Of a stretch of 6,936 nt of DNA, positions 1 to 5,557 are shown piece by piece (the stretch's first letter is position 1; each line of letters opens with the position of its first letter). The notes under the pieces are model-generated. The model was not told the DNA's origin. It saw only the letters and a program-made list of their open reading frames with translations, and did no database searches. This DNA is from Chloroflexota bacterium (GTDB taxonomy: Bacteria; Chloroflexota; Anaerolineae; Aggregatilineales; UBA2796): NCBI GenBank assembly GCA_017743585.1, contig JAGHYP010000149.1:1-6936 (forward strand). Direction: 5' to 3'. Position numbers and translations under genes: made by a program.

Positions 1-1000
1 CCTCAGCTGTGAAGTCCGGCGCGGCAATTGCCTCGATGAACAGATCGCCCAGCGCTTCTACAAAGCGAGTATCCACAAGCTGATTGACCGCGATCACGCC
101 GCCGAAGGCGGAGATCGGATCGGAAGCCAGCGCGAGCCGAAAAGCGTCCTCTGCCCGCGCCGCGCTGGCGATGCCGCACGGACTGGCGTGCTTGACGATC
201 ACCACAGTCGGCTGCTGGAATAGCTCGACCGCGCGCCACGCGGCGTCTAGATCGAGCAGATTGTTATACGAGAGTTGTTTATCGCCGCCGAGCAGCGTCC
301 CGCCGAGCACTTTGACGCCGCTCGGCGCGTAAAATGCGCCCTCTTGATGTGGATTCTCGCCGTAGCGCAGCGTCTCGACCCGCTCGAGCGAGAGCGTCAG
401 GCGCTCGCCAACGGCGAATTCAGCCTGCGCTGAGCCGAGCAGGTAGCGATGAATGGCGGCGTCGTAATCGCGTGTGTGCGCAAACGCCTTGATCGCCAAG
501 GCGCGTCGCGCCTCCAGATCGAGCGTGCCGAGCTTGAGCGCCTCGAAGACGCGCTGATAGTCGTTCGGATCGCAGACGACCGCCACGCGCGGGAAGTTCT
601 TGGCGGCGGCGCGCAACAACGCCACGCCGCCGATGTCAATCTGCTCAAGCGCCTCGGCGAGGCTGATCTCAGGGCGGCGAACCGCCTCGCGGAATGGATA
701 CAAGTTGCAGACGACCAGATCAATGGGCGTGATGCCGTGAGCGGCGAGCTCGGCGTAGTCCTCTTGGCTATCGCGGGCGAGGATCGCGCTGTGCAAGATC
801 GGATGCAGCGTTTTGACGCGCCCGTTGAGCATCTCAGGCGCGCCCGTCACCTGCTCAACCGTTTTGACGTCCATGCCTGCGCCGCTGAGGAAGCGCGCAG
901 TGCCGTCGCTAGCGATCAGCTCCCAGCCGAGCGCGGTCAAACCGCGCGCCAGCTCGATCAAGCCGCTTTTGTCATAGACGCTGAGTAGCGCACGAGGCAT
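1..1000 (-). CDS. purH: Bifunctional AICAR formyltransferase / IMP cyclohydrolase, 3' end off the window
   Basis: PurH catalyses the last two steps of de novo purine synthesis in the cytosol: formylation of AICAR with 10-formyl-THF, then ring closure to IMP. The first 333 residues are present, of roughly 510-530 usual for the family. The N-terminal MGS-like cyclohydrolase domain (about 1-145) shows KTLHP (63-67), NLYPF (99-103), the EQIDIGG stretch (119-125) and AAAKN (131-135). The transformylase domain follows, with RYGENPHQ (212-219), the catalytic-type KHASPCG (K270, H271) and SDPISAFGG (293-301). The ATG at 998-1000 is chosen because an AAAGGAG site lies about 8 bases upstream. It is the last visible gene of a leftward cluster behind hisE. 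One oddity is that the phosphate-loop position usually written SGGT or TGGT reads SDGT (31-34). Identification is secure; the truncation is only the window edge. Confidence 0.97.
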   Translation of the reverse strand, partial: MPRALLSVYDKSGLIELARGLTALGWELIASDGTARFLSGAGMDVKTVEQVTGAPEMLNGRVKTLHPILHSAILARDSQEDYAELAAHGITPIDLVVCNLYPFREAVRRPEISLAEALEQIDIGGVALLRAAAKNFPRVAVVCDPNDYQRVFEALKLGTLDLEARRALAIKAFAHTRDYDAAIHRYLLGSAQAEFAVGERLTLSLERVETLRYGENPHQEGAFYAPSGVKVLGGTLLGGDKQLSYNNLLDLDAAWRAVELFQQPTVVIVKHASPCGIASAARAEDAFRLALASDPISAFGGVIAVNQLVDTRFVEALGDLFIEAIAAPDFTAE

Positions 1001-1176
1001 GCTGCCAGCTCCTTTGTGATGATCGAGACGCCGAGAGCGCCGCCGATGGCGATGCTCTTCGGGCGTACATCAGGCGGCGTCGGGCGCGGCGGATCGGCGG
1101 GCAGCGGACGATCTGCGCCAAAGAGCTGCCCGCGCTGGTAGACAGCGTGATAGAGCGCGGCGAACGGATCGCTCAT
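958..1176 (-). CDS. Small uncharacterised ORF coupled to hisE (72 aa)
   Basis: I do not recognise this 72-residue product. Its ATG overlaps the hisE stop as ATGA, the classic arrangement for translational coupling, and its end overlaps the first 43 bases of purH. Up to the purH start, third codon positions are mostly G or C, like the neighbouring genes, which favours real coding over chance. The predicted protein has a short N-terminal segment with aromatic residues, a proline-rich linker (roughly residues 23-39, with DPPRP and TPPDVRP), then a small hydrophobic stretch (IAIGGALGVSII) too short to be a confident membrane helix. No catalytic motif is visible. The purH Shine-Dalgarno site lies within its codons, so its translation could tune purH initiation. 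Alternatively it is just an open spacer between hisE and purH. No function is proposed. Confidence 0.4.
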   Translation of the reverse strand: MSDPFAALYHAVYQRGQLFGADRPLPADPPRPTPPDVRPKSIAIGGALGVSIITKELAACLVRYSASMTKAA

Positions 1177-1454
1177 CGGTGACGGCGCTCTAGCTCAGCA
1201 GCGACTTGCTCAGGCGTGATCCCGAGCTGCGCCATCAGCACAAGCGCGTGGTAGGTCAGATCGGCTAGCTCGCTGATCGTGCGCTCCGCGCCTTGCTGAA
1301 CGGCTGCCAGCACCACTTCAATTGCCTCTTCGCCGACTTTCTTGGCGATCTCTTCCGTGCCCGCCCGAAACAGCTGAGCAGTGTACGAGCCCTCGCGCGG
1401 ATTGACTTTCCGATCTTGGATCAGGGCGTAGAGCCGGGCGAGAATCTCGCTCAA
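1173..1454 (-). CDS. hisE: Phosphoribosyl-ATP pyrophosphatase (stand-alone HisE)
   Basis: HisE hydrolyses phosphoribosyl-ATP to phosphoribosyl-AMP and pyrophosphate, the second step of histidine synthesis. The 93-residue product is the normal length for a separate HisE, not the HisIE fusion. It is all-alpha and MazG-like: GEEAIEVV (41-48) supplies the acidic metal-binding residues, and ELADLTYH (62-69) holds the E62/D65 pair of the second acidic motif. Alignment with family N termini puts the start at 1452-1454, which is TTG rather than ATG; GAGGAG lies just upstream at good spacing and supports it. It starts 59 bp after the acyl-CoA dehydrogenase stop, and its own stop overlaps the next small ORF. 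No hisI is visible in the window. The neighbouring purH consumes AICAR, which the histidine pathway releases further down. Confidence 0.95.
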   Translation of the reverse strand: MSEILARLYALIQDRKVNPREGSYTAQLFRAGTEEIAKKVGEEAIEVVLAAVQQGAERTISELADLTYHALVLMAQLGITPEQVAAELERRHR

Positions 1455-1513
1455 AGCAGCTCCTCGCAGGTCAGGGCGCGCCTTTGAGGTCGGGTCGCGT
1501 TGAGCGCGGGCGT

Positions 1514-2704
1514 TCAGCGCAGGCCGAGCTCGTTGCGCGCGATGATGAGGCGCTGAATCTCGCTTGTGCCTTCGTAAATCTCAGTGATCTTGGCGTCGCG
1601 GAAGTAGCGCTCAACCGGTAGCTCGCGGCTGTAGCCCATGCCGCCGTGAATTTGGACGGCGGCGTGCGCGCAGAACATGGCGGTCTCGCTGGCGAAGAGC
1701 TTCGCCATGCTCGCCTCGGTCGTGTAGCGCCCGCCTGTCTGTTCAGCGCGCGCTTTGGCGAGCGCCGCGTTGTAGGTCAACAAGCGCGAGGCTTCAATGC
1801 GCGTCTTCATATCGGCGATCTTGGCTTGGATCATCTGGAAAGTGCCGATTGGCGCGCCAAAGGCTTCGCGTTGCCGCGCGTACTCGACGGATGCTTCGTA
1901 CGCCGCCTCTGCGATGCCCAGCGCCTGCGCAGCGATGCCGATGCGCCCTGCGTCTAGGATATTCATGGCGATCTTGAAGCCTTGCCCCACTTCGCCAAGC
2001 ACGTTTTCCACAGGGCAGCGGTAGTTCTCGAAGATCAGCTCGCTGGTGGCGCTGGCGCGGATGCCAAGTTTCGGCTCTTTTTTGCCGGCGGCAAAGCCCG
2101 GCTTATCGGTCTCGATGATGAACGCCGTGATGCCGTGATGTTTCTTCTCGGGATCGGTCATCGCGAATAGGATCACGTAGTCTGCCACGGGTCCAGAGGT
2201 GACCCAGCTTTTGCGCCCGTTGATGATGTAATGCGTGCCGTCTTCGCTCAGTACGGCGCGGCTCTTCATGTTGCCGGCGTCGCTGCCGCTTGTCGGCTCA
2301 GTCAGGCTGTACGCGCCGATCTTGGCGCCGCTGGCGACGTCGCGCAGGTATTTTTGCTTTTGCGCCTCTGTGCCAAATTTCAGCAAGCCGTGGCAGACCA
2401 AGCTGTTGTTGACGCTCACAATCGTGCTAACAGCGGCGTCCGCCTTGGCGATCTCTTCCATCACCAAGACGTAGGCGATGGTATCCATGCCCGCGCCGCC
2501 ATATTCCTCGGGCACTTCAATGCCCATCAAGCCCATCTCGCCCATCTTGCGCACGATCTGCATCGGGAACTCGCCTATCTCGTCAAAGTGCGCAGCCACG
2601 GGCAAGATCTCCCGGCGGGCGAAGTCGCGCACGACGCGCCGCAGCTCTTCATGCTCAGCCGAGAGAGTCAGATTAAGCGTGCTGGAAGGCGCTTGAACAG
2701 CCAT
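1514..2704 (-). CDS. Acyl-CoA dehydrogenase, short-chain / butyryl-type
   Basis: This FAD-dependent dehydrogenase introduces the alpha,beta double bond into an acyl-CoA and passes electrons to ETF, in fatty-acid or branched-chain amino-acid breakdown. The 396 residues are the usual length. In order: the alpha-helical N domain (about 12-125), the middle beta domain with YSLTEPTSGSDAGN (132-145) and WVTSG (167-171), and the C-terminal helical domain with RQREAFGAPIGTFQ (277-290), QIHGGMGY (351-358) and YEGTSEIQR (377-385). E378 sits where short-chain enzymes carry the catalytic base. Exact chain length or branched substrate cannot be decided from motifs. A TTG five codons upstream (2719) is also open, but GGAG lies properly spaced before the ATG at 2702-2704, so the ATG is preferred. 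It is the first gene of the leftward cluster and has a good extended -10 promoter. Confidence 0.95.
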   Translation of the reverse strand: MAVQAPSSTLNLTLSAEHEELRRVVRDFARREILPVAAHFDEIGEFPMQIVRKMGEMGLMGIEVPEEYGGAGMDTIAYVLVMEEIAKADAAVSTIVSVNNSLVCHGLLKFGTEAQKQKYLRDVASGAKIGAYSLTEPTSGSDAGNMKSRAVLSEDGTHYIINGRKSWVTSGPVADYVILFAMTDPEKKHHGITAFIIETDKPGFAAGKKEPKLGIRASATSELIFENYRCPVENVLGEVGQGFKIAMNILDAGRIGIAAQALGIAEAAYEASVEYARQREAFGAPIGTFQMIQAKIADMKTRIEASRLLTYNAALAKARAEQTGGRYTTEASMAKLFASETAMFCAHAAVQIHGGMGYSRELPVERYFRDAKITEIYEGTSEIQRLIIARNELGLR

Positions 2705-2738
2705 TTGAGGACTCTCCAAGTGACGCTAGCCGACCTTG

Positions 2739-2774
2739 AAGATGGATTATAGCATGAGACGCAAGGCGCACAAA
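2739..2774 (-). promoter_or_regulatory. Extended -10 promoter for the leftward acyl-CoA dehydrogenase cluster
   Basis: On the minus strand, a perfect TATAAT (2746-2751) is preceded by TGC, giving TGCTATAAT, an extended -10 element. The hexamer 17 bp upstream (2769-2774, TTTGTG) is a poor -35, as is common with extended -10 promoters. Predicted transcription begins near 2739, leaving a leader of about 35 bases that contains the GGAG site of the dehydrogenase gene. It probably drives acyl-CoA dehydrogenase, hisE, the small ORF and purH, although a second promoter in the 59-bp gap before hisE cannot be excluded. Confidence 0.6.
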
Positions 2775-2780
2775 CAAGTA

Positions 2781-2804
2781 TGCTATGCTGGTAAGCATCA
2801 GGAG
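2781..2804 (+). promoter_or_regulatory. Candidate extended -10, small inverted repeat and RBS for the phosphorylase gene
   Basis: TGCTATGCT (2781-2789) resembles an extended -10 element and shares TGCTAT with the opposing promoter. No good -35 is visible. It overlaps a perfect inverted repeat, ATGCT-GGTA-AGCAT (2785-2798), which could be a small operator or a short hairpin. The Shine-Dalgarno site AGGAG (2800-2804) follows, 9 bases before the ATG at 2814. The RBS is convincing; the promoter and operator readings are inference. Confidence 0.35.
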
Positions 2805-2813
2805 CGATCGAAA

Positions 2814-4154
2814 ATGCGTGTTTTAGAGATCATTGAGCGGAAGCGGGACGGCAAAGAGCTGACGACTGATGAGATTGAGTTCTTCATCCGCGCCTATACG
2901 CGCGACGAGATCCCTGACTACCAAGCTGCGGCTTGGCTGATGGCGGTTTACTTGCGCGGCATGAGCCGCCGCGAGACGGTTGACCTGACCATGGCGATGG
3001 CGCGCAGCGGCGAGATCCTCAGCCTGAAAGATGTGCTGCCGATCAGCGTGGATAAGCATTCTAGCGGCGGCGTGGGCGATAAGACCTCGCTGATCGCCCT
3101 GCCGATGGTGGCGGCGTGCGGCGTGCCCGTCGCCAAGATGAGCGGGCGCGGCTTAGGGTTCACAGGCGGCACAGTCGATAAGCTCGAATCGATCAGCGGC
3201 TATCGCGTCTCGCTGAGCGTTGACGAGTTCAAGGATATCGCGCGCAAGCATGGCATCGTGCTATGCGGTCAGAGCGCCAACCTAGCGCCCGCCGACGGCA
3301 AGCTCTACGCGCTGCGCGACGCGACGGCGACGGTCAATAGCTTGCCGCTCATCGCCAGCAGCATCATGAGCAAGAAGATCGCCGCCGGCGCCGACGCTAT
3401 CGTCCTAGACGTGAAAGTCGGGCTTGGCGCGTTCATGACCGACCTCGAGCAGGCGAGGCAGCTGGCGCGCCTGATGGTGCAGATCGGGCAGAGCGTCGGC
3501 AAGCGCACAGTCGCTGTGATCTCAGATATGAATCAGCCGCTCGGCGCGGCGGTCGGCAACGCGCTTGAAGTGCGCGAGGCGATCGAGTGCCTGCACGACC
3601 GCGCGCCGCGCGACTTGCGCGAGCATTGCATCGCCATCGCGGGGCAGATGCTGCTCTTGGCGCGCCATTCTGAGGGCAACGCGCCCGAACACGCGCTCGC
3701 CGAGTACATGGCGGAGTCGGCTGAGACGCTGCGCAACGGCAGCGCCTTCGCCAAATTCCTCGAGGTGGTGGCAGCGCACGGCGGCGATGTGCGCCAGGTG
3801 GACGATCCGAGCCTGCTGCCGAGCGCGCGCTTGGTCGAGGTGCTGCCCGCGCCGCGCTCAGGCTACGTGGAGCAGCTGAACGCCTTAGACGTGGGCCTGG
3901 CAGCTGTTGAGCTGGGCGCAGGGCGCGAGCGCAAGGGCGATCCGATTGATCACGCCGTCGGCATCTTGGTGCACAAGAAGGTGGGCGAATACGTCACGGC
4001 CGGCGAGCCGATCTTCACGCTACACGCGAACGATGAAGGACGCTTGGCGCGCGCCAAAGCGCGCCTCGCGCGGGCGGTTATCTACAGCGACACGCCAACG
4101 CCGCGATTGCCAACTTTCTACGACGTGCTGACAGGCGCTGAGAGCGATTCTTGA
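2814..4154 (+). CDS. pdp: Pyrimidine-nucleoside (thymidine/uridine) phosphorylase
   Basis: The enzyme splits thymidine, deoxyuridine or uridine with phosphate into the base and (deoxy)ribose-1-phosphate, for pyrimidine salvage in the cytosol. The family signature SGRGLGFTGGTVDKLE runs from 110 to 125. The glycine-rich phosphate loop with the catalytic histidine is DKHSSGGVGDK (80-90, H82). Substrate-binding residues fall at R168 (LRDATATV), S183 and K187 (SSIMSKK). This numbering matches the characterised Geobacillus stearothermophilus enzyme, which supports the ATG at 2814 over the in-frame upstream TTG at 2736. AGGAG precedes it. At 446 residues the length is normal, with the small alpha domain first, then the alpha/beta domain and a C-terminal barrel-like domain (about 340-435). 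No deoC, cdd or other salvage gene is adjacent. Its last codons overlap the convergent exporter gene by 37 bp. Uridine versus thymidine preference is not decidable here. Confidence 0.96.
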   Translation: MRVLEIIERKRDGKELTTDEIEFFIRAYTRDEIPDYQAAAWLMAVYLRGMSRRETVDLTMAMARSGEILSLKDVLPISVDKHSSGGVGDKTSLIALPMVAACGVPVAKMSGRGLGFTGGTVDKLESISGYRVSLSVDEFKDIARKHGIVLCGQSANLAPADGKLYALRDATATVNSLPLIASSIMSKKIAAGADAIVLDVKVGLGAFMTDLEQARQLARLMVQIGQSVGKRTVAVISDMNQPLGAAVGNALEVREAIECLHDRAPRDLREHCIAIAGQMLLLARHSEGNAPEHALAEYMAESAETLRNGSAFAKFLEVVAAHGGDVRQVDDPSLLPSARLVEVLPAPRSGYVEQLNALDVGLAAVELGAGRERKGDPIDHAVGILVHKKVGEYVTAGEPIFTLHANDEGRLARAKARLARAVIYSDTPTPRLPTFYDVLTGAESDS

Positions 4155-5092
4155 CTCTCCAGACTCTCTGGGCTCTCTAGAAGCGCGGCTTGTTTGGCGC
4201 GCAGCCAGAGCAACGCACCCAAGATCAGTCCGCCGCCCGCGACCTGCCACCAAGTCATCTGCTCGCCGAGCAAGAGCGCTGCGCTGCCCACGCCGAAGAT
4301 CGGCATGAGCGTCAGTAGGAGCGCCGCGTGCGTGGCGGGGATCACCTGCAGGGCGCGCAAGTACAGCCAGAGCGCCAACGCGCCTTGCGTGACGCCTGTG
4401 GCTGCCACCAGCAGCCAGATGTGGAGCGGCACATCCGCCAGCGGCGGCAGGCCGATGCTCAGCCATTCTATCGGCATCAGCGCTGCAGTGAAGAGCAAGC
4501 CGCAAGTCTGCTGCAGCATGGCGAGCAGCAAGGGCGGCATTTGGCGCGCGCTGGCGCGCGAGGCGATGGTGTACAGCGCAGTGCTGAACGTTCCGAGCAG
4601 GATGAGTACATCGCCGAGCAGCGTCGGCGTGCCTTCGTCGCCCCCGCTCAGGGTGACGAGCAGCGTCCCGATCGTCGCCGCGGCGACGATCGGCTGAAAA
4701 TGCGGCGGGACGCGCTCGCGCAGCAACAGCCACGCCAGACCGATCACGATCACAGGCTCGCCCGCCATGATCAGCGTCGCGCTGCTGGCAGAGGTCAGCC
4801 TCAGACCGAGCGCGAAGAACAGATAGGTGAGGCTTGGGTCAAGGATGCCCGCCCAAGCGTGGCGCACTGTGTGCCGATTCAAGCGGCTGCGCTCACTCGA
4901 GCACAGGACCAAGAGCCACAAGACGCTGCAGCTGGCGCATAACTCGAAGAAGACGAGCGAGAACGGCCTCAGGTAGCTGAGGGCGTACTTGCCCAGCGTG
5001 GTGCCGCTGCCCCACAGCGCGGCGGCGGCGATCATCGCGCCGAAGGCGAGGTTCAGGCGCAAGACTGCGCGCTGTTTCAGGTGGATGCTCAT
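4118..5092 (-). CDS. EamA / drug-metabolite transporter (DMT) superfamily permease
   Basis: A 324-residue inner-membrane protein with about ten hydrophobic helices arranged as two EamA repeats (about 17-147 and 160-297). Typical marks are ALWGSGTTLGKYAL in helix 1, SATLIMAGEPVIVIGLAWLL near helix 4, and in the second half TQGALALWLYLRAL followed by LLTLMPIFGVGSAALLLGE. The family exports amino acids, metabolites or drugs; the substrate cannot be read from sequence. The ATG at 5090-5092 has GAGG five bases upstream. The hydrophilic tail (298-324) is unusual: residues 306-317 are four E-S-x triplets encoded by a 9-bp tandem repeat, and the gene runs 37 bp into the end of the convergent phosphorylase gene. 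It appears to be a single-gene unit. A possible promoter lies more than 350 bp upstream, implying a long leader unless an unrecognised closer promoter exists. Confidence 0.92.
   Translation of the reverse strand: MSIHLKQRAVLRLNLAFGAMIAAAALWGSGTTLGKYALSYLRPFSLVFFELCASCSVLWLLVLCSSERSRLNRHTVRHAWAGILDPSLTYLFFALGLRLTSASSATLIMAGEPVIVIGLAWLLLRERVPPHFQPIVAAATIGTLLVTLSGGDEGTPTLLGDVLILLGTFSTALYTIASRASARQMPPLLLAMLQQTCGLLFTAALMPIEWLSIGLPPLADVPLHIWLLVAATGVTQGALALWLYLRALQVIPATHAALLLTLMPIFGVGSAALLLGEQMTWWQVAGGGLILGALLWLRAKQAALLESPESLESQESLSAPVSTS
4142..4177 (-). repeat. 9-bp tandem repeat at the convergent gene ends
   Basis: Read on the minus strand, the units are GAGAGCCCA, GAGAGTCTG, GAGAGTCAA and the degenerate GAATCGCTC. 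They are in frame with the exporter gene and encode the E-S-x triplets of its C-terminal tail. The phosphorylase stop codon (4152-4154) also lies inside the array. The unit resembles the first part of the array at 5150-5203, which has its purine-rich strand on the opposite strand. Confidence 0.75.
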
Positions 5093-5149
5093 AAAAGCCT
5101 CGAGTATTTTCAGGTCTTGTCTCCGCTTATGAGCAGCTCAAGAGCGGAC

Positions 5150-5203
5150 GAGAGTTCCGAAAATTGCGAAAGTTCCGAAAATGGCGAAAAGGGCGAAAGT
5201 GTG
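5150..5203 (+). repeat. Six-unit degenerate 9-bp tandem array
   Basis: Consecutive 9-base units read GAGAGTTCC, GAAAATTGC, GAAAGTTCC, GAAAATGGC, GAAAAGGGC and GAAAGTGTG, with consensus near GAAARTKSC and all starting GARA. The plus strand is strongly purine-rich. The array sits about 60 bp upstream of the exporter start. If the exporter is transcribed from the candidate promoter near 5460, this array lies in its leader as a pyrimidine-rich stretch. Confidence 0.8.
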
Positions 5204-5271
5204 GACGAAAATCGGGAGCGGCAAGCCGCGCCCGCAAGCAAAACTTTGCGTGCCGCGTTTGCGCTCGCTGT

Positions 5272-5301
5272 ATTCAGATTGGATTAATTCAGATTGGACT
5301 A
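5272..5301 (+). repeat. 15-bp tandem duplication
   Basis: ATTCAGATTGGATTA (5272-5286) is followed directly by ATTCAGATTGGACTA (5287-5301); 14 of 15 positions match. It looks like a recent local duplication in non-coding DNA or a pair of protein-binding sites. No function is evident. Confidence 0.8.
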
Positions 5302-5451
5302 GATGAGGGACGTCAATAATCGGCTAGGCCATCAGAGCCTGAGGCGCGCCGGTAGAAGCGGTATAGGCGATGGATGTACAGACAATAAGTGTGGCCTCTG
5401 AGATGGAAAGCGGTTCTCATACGCAACCTGTTGCTTGCCAACGATGCCCAA

Positions 5452-5480
5452 AGTATACCATAACCTCAAGCGCACCACAA
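5452..5480 (-). promoter_or_regulatory. Candidate leftward extended -10 promoter
   Basis: On the minus strand, TATACT (5452-5457) is preceded by TGG, giving an extended -10. A TTGTGG -35-like hexamer (5475-5480) is spaced exactly 17 bp away. Transcription would start near 5445 and run toward the exporter gene, whose start is about 350 bp away, through both tandem repeats. It could instead drive a small non-coding RNA. The -35 lies within the loop of the inverted repeat at 5464-5498, so a repressor there could block it. Confidence 0.4.
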
Positions 5481-5498
5481 CGCCCTGCGCGCTTGAGG
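5464..5498. promoter_or_regulatory. Perfect 10-bp inverted repeat upstream of recJ
   Basis: CCTCAAGCGC (5464-5473) and GCGCTTGAGG (5489-5498) are exact reverse complements separated by 15 bases. No T-run follows on either strand, so it is not a standard intrinsic terminator. Its overlap with the leftward promoter, and its position near the start of a weak rightward promoter (TTGCTT 5431-5436, 17 bp, TATACC 5454-5459), suit an operator or a 5' leader hairpin. Confidence 0.45.
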
Positions 5499-5520
5499 GG
5501 CGGGCGCGCCTCTTGGAAGG

Positions 5521-5549
5521 TTGACTGCCCCCGCCGAACCGGCTAGACT
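5521..5549 (+). promoter_or_regulatory. recJ promoter immediately before the start codon
   Basis: TTGACT (5521-5526) matches the -35 consensus at five of six bases. A 17-bp spacer follows, then TAGACT (5544-5549), which matches the -10 consensus at four of six. The recJ ATG begins at 5558, only 8 bases after the -10, so transcription is predicted to begin at or within a base or two of the ATG. No GGAG-like site lies before this ATG, unlike the other confidently placed genes here. Confidence 0.55.
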
Positions 5550-5557
5550 TTCAAGCC

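Larger units (their letters stand above)
5093..5557. other. 465-bp gene-poor region between the exporter gene and recJ
   Basis: No reading frame here looks like a gene. The frame at 5081-5287 is mostly a translation of tandem repeats. What can be seen is a 9-bp array (5150-5203), a 15-bp tandem duplication (5272-5301), an imperfect long-range inverted repeat (CCATCAGAGCC at 5329-5339 against GGCCTCTGAGATGG at 5393-5406, with bulges), a short GCAAC-CT-GTTGC palindrome (5423-5434), a perfect 10-bp inverted repeat (5464-5498) and promoter-like sequences on both strands. I see no tRNA, rRNA or known riboswitch core, and no hairpin followed by a T-tract. Confidence 0.7.

Noticed and set aside
449..988. 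Plus-strand frame of 179 codons
   Set aside because: It is the antisense shadow of purH, whose motifs are clear on the minus strand; long shadows are common in GC-rich DNA.
2736..2813. N-terminal extension of the phosphorylase from the TTG at 2736
   Set aside because: Residue numbering from the ATG at 2814 matches the known enzyme (H82, R168, S183, K187), AGGAG precedes that ATG, and the extension would lie across both promoters.
4020..4733. Minus-strand frame of 237 codons
   Set aside because: It is an out-of-register reading of the exporter gene, rich in Arg and Ala with no membrane helices, while the other frame gives a textbook ten-helix permease.
5081..5287. Plus-strand reading frame of 68 codons upstream of recJ
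   Set aside because: Most of it is a translation of the 9-bp tandem array (E-S and E-N-type repeats). Its start lies inside the exporter's coding sequence on the other strand, there is no RBS, and no protein-like composition outside the repeat.
5464..5498. Intrinsic terminator
   Set aside because: The stem is good, but no T-tract follows on either strand, and the position just before recJ and over a promoter fits a regulatory site better.
5093..5557. CRISPR array
   Set aside because: The repeat units are 9 and 15 bp, directly abutting with no unique spacers, and no cas gene is present.
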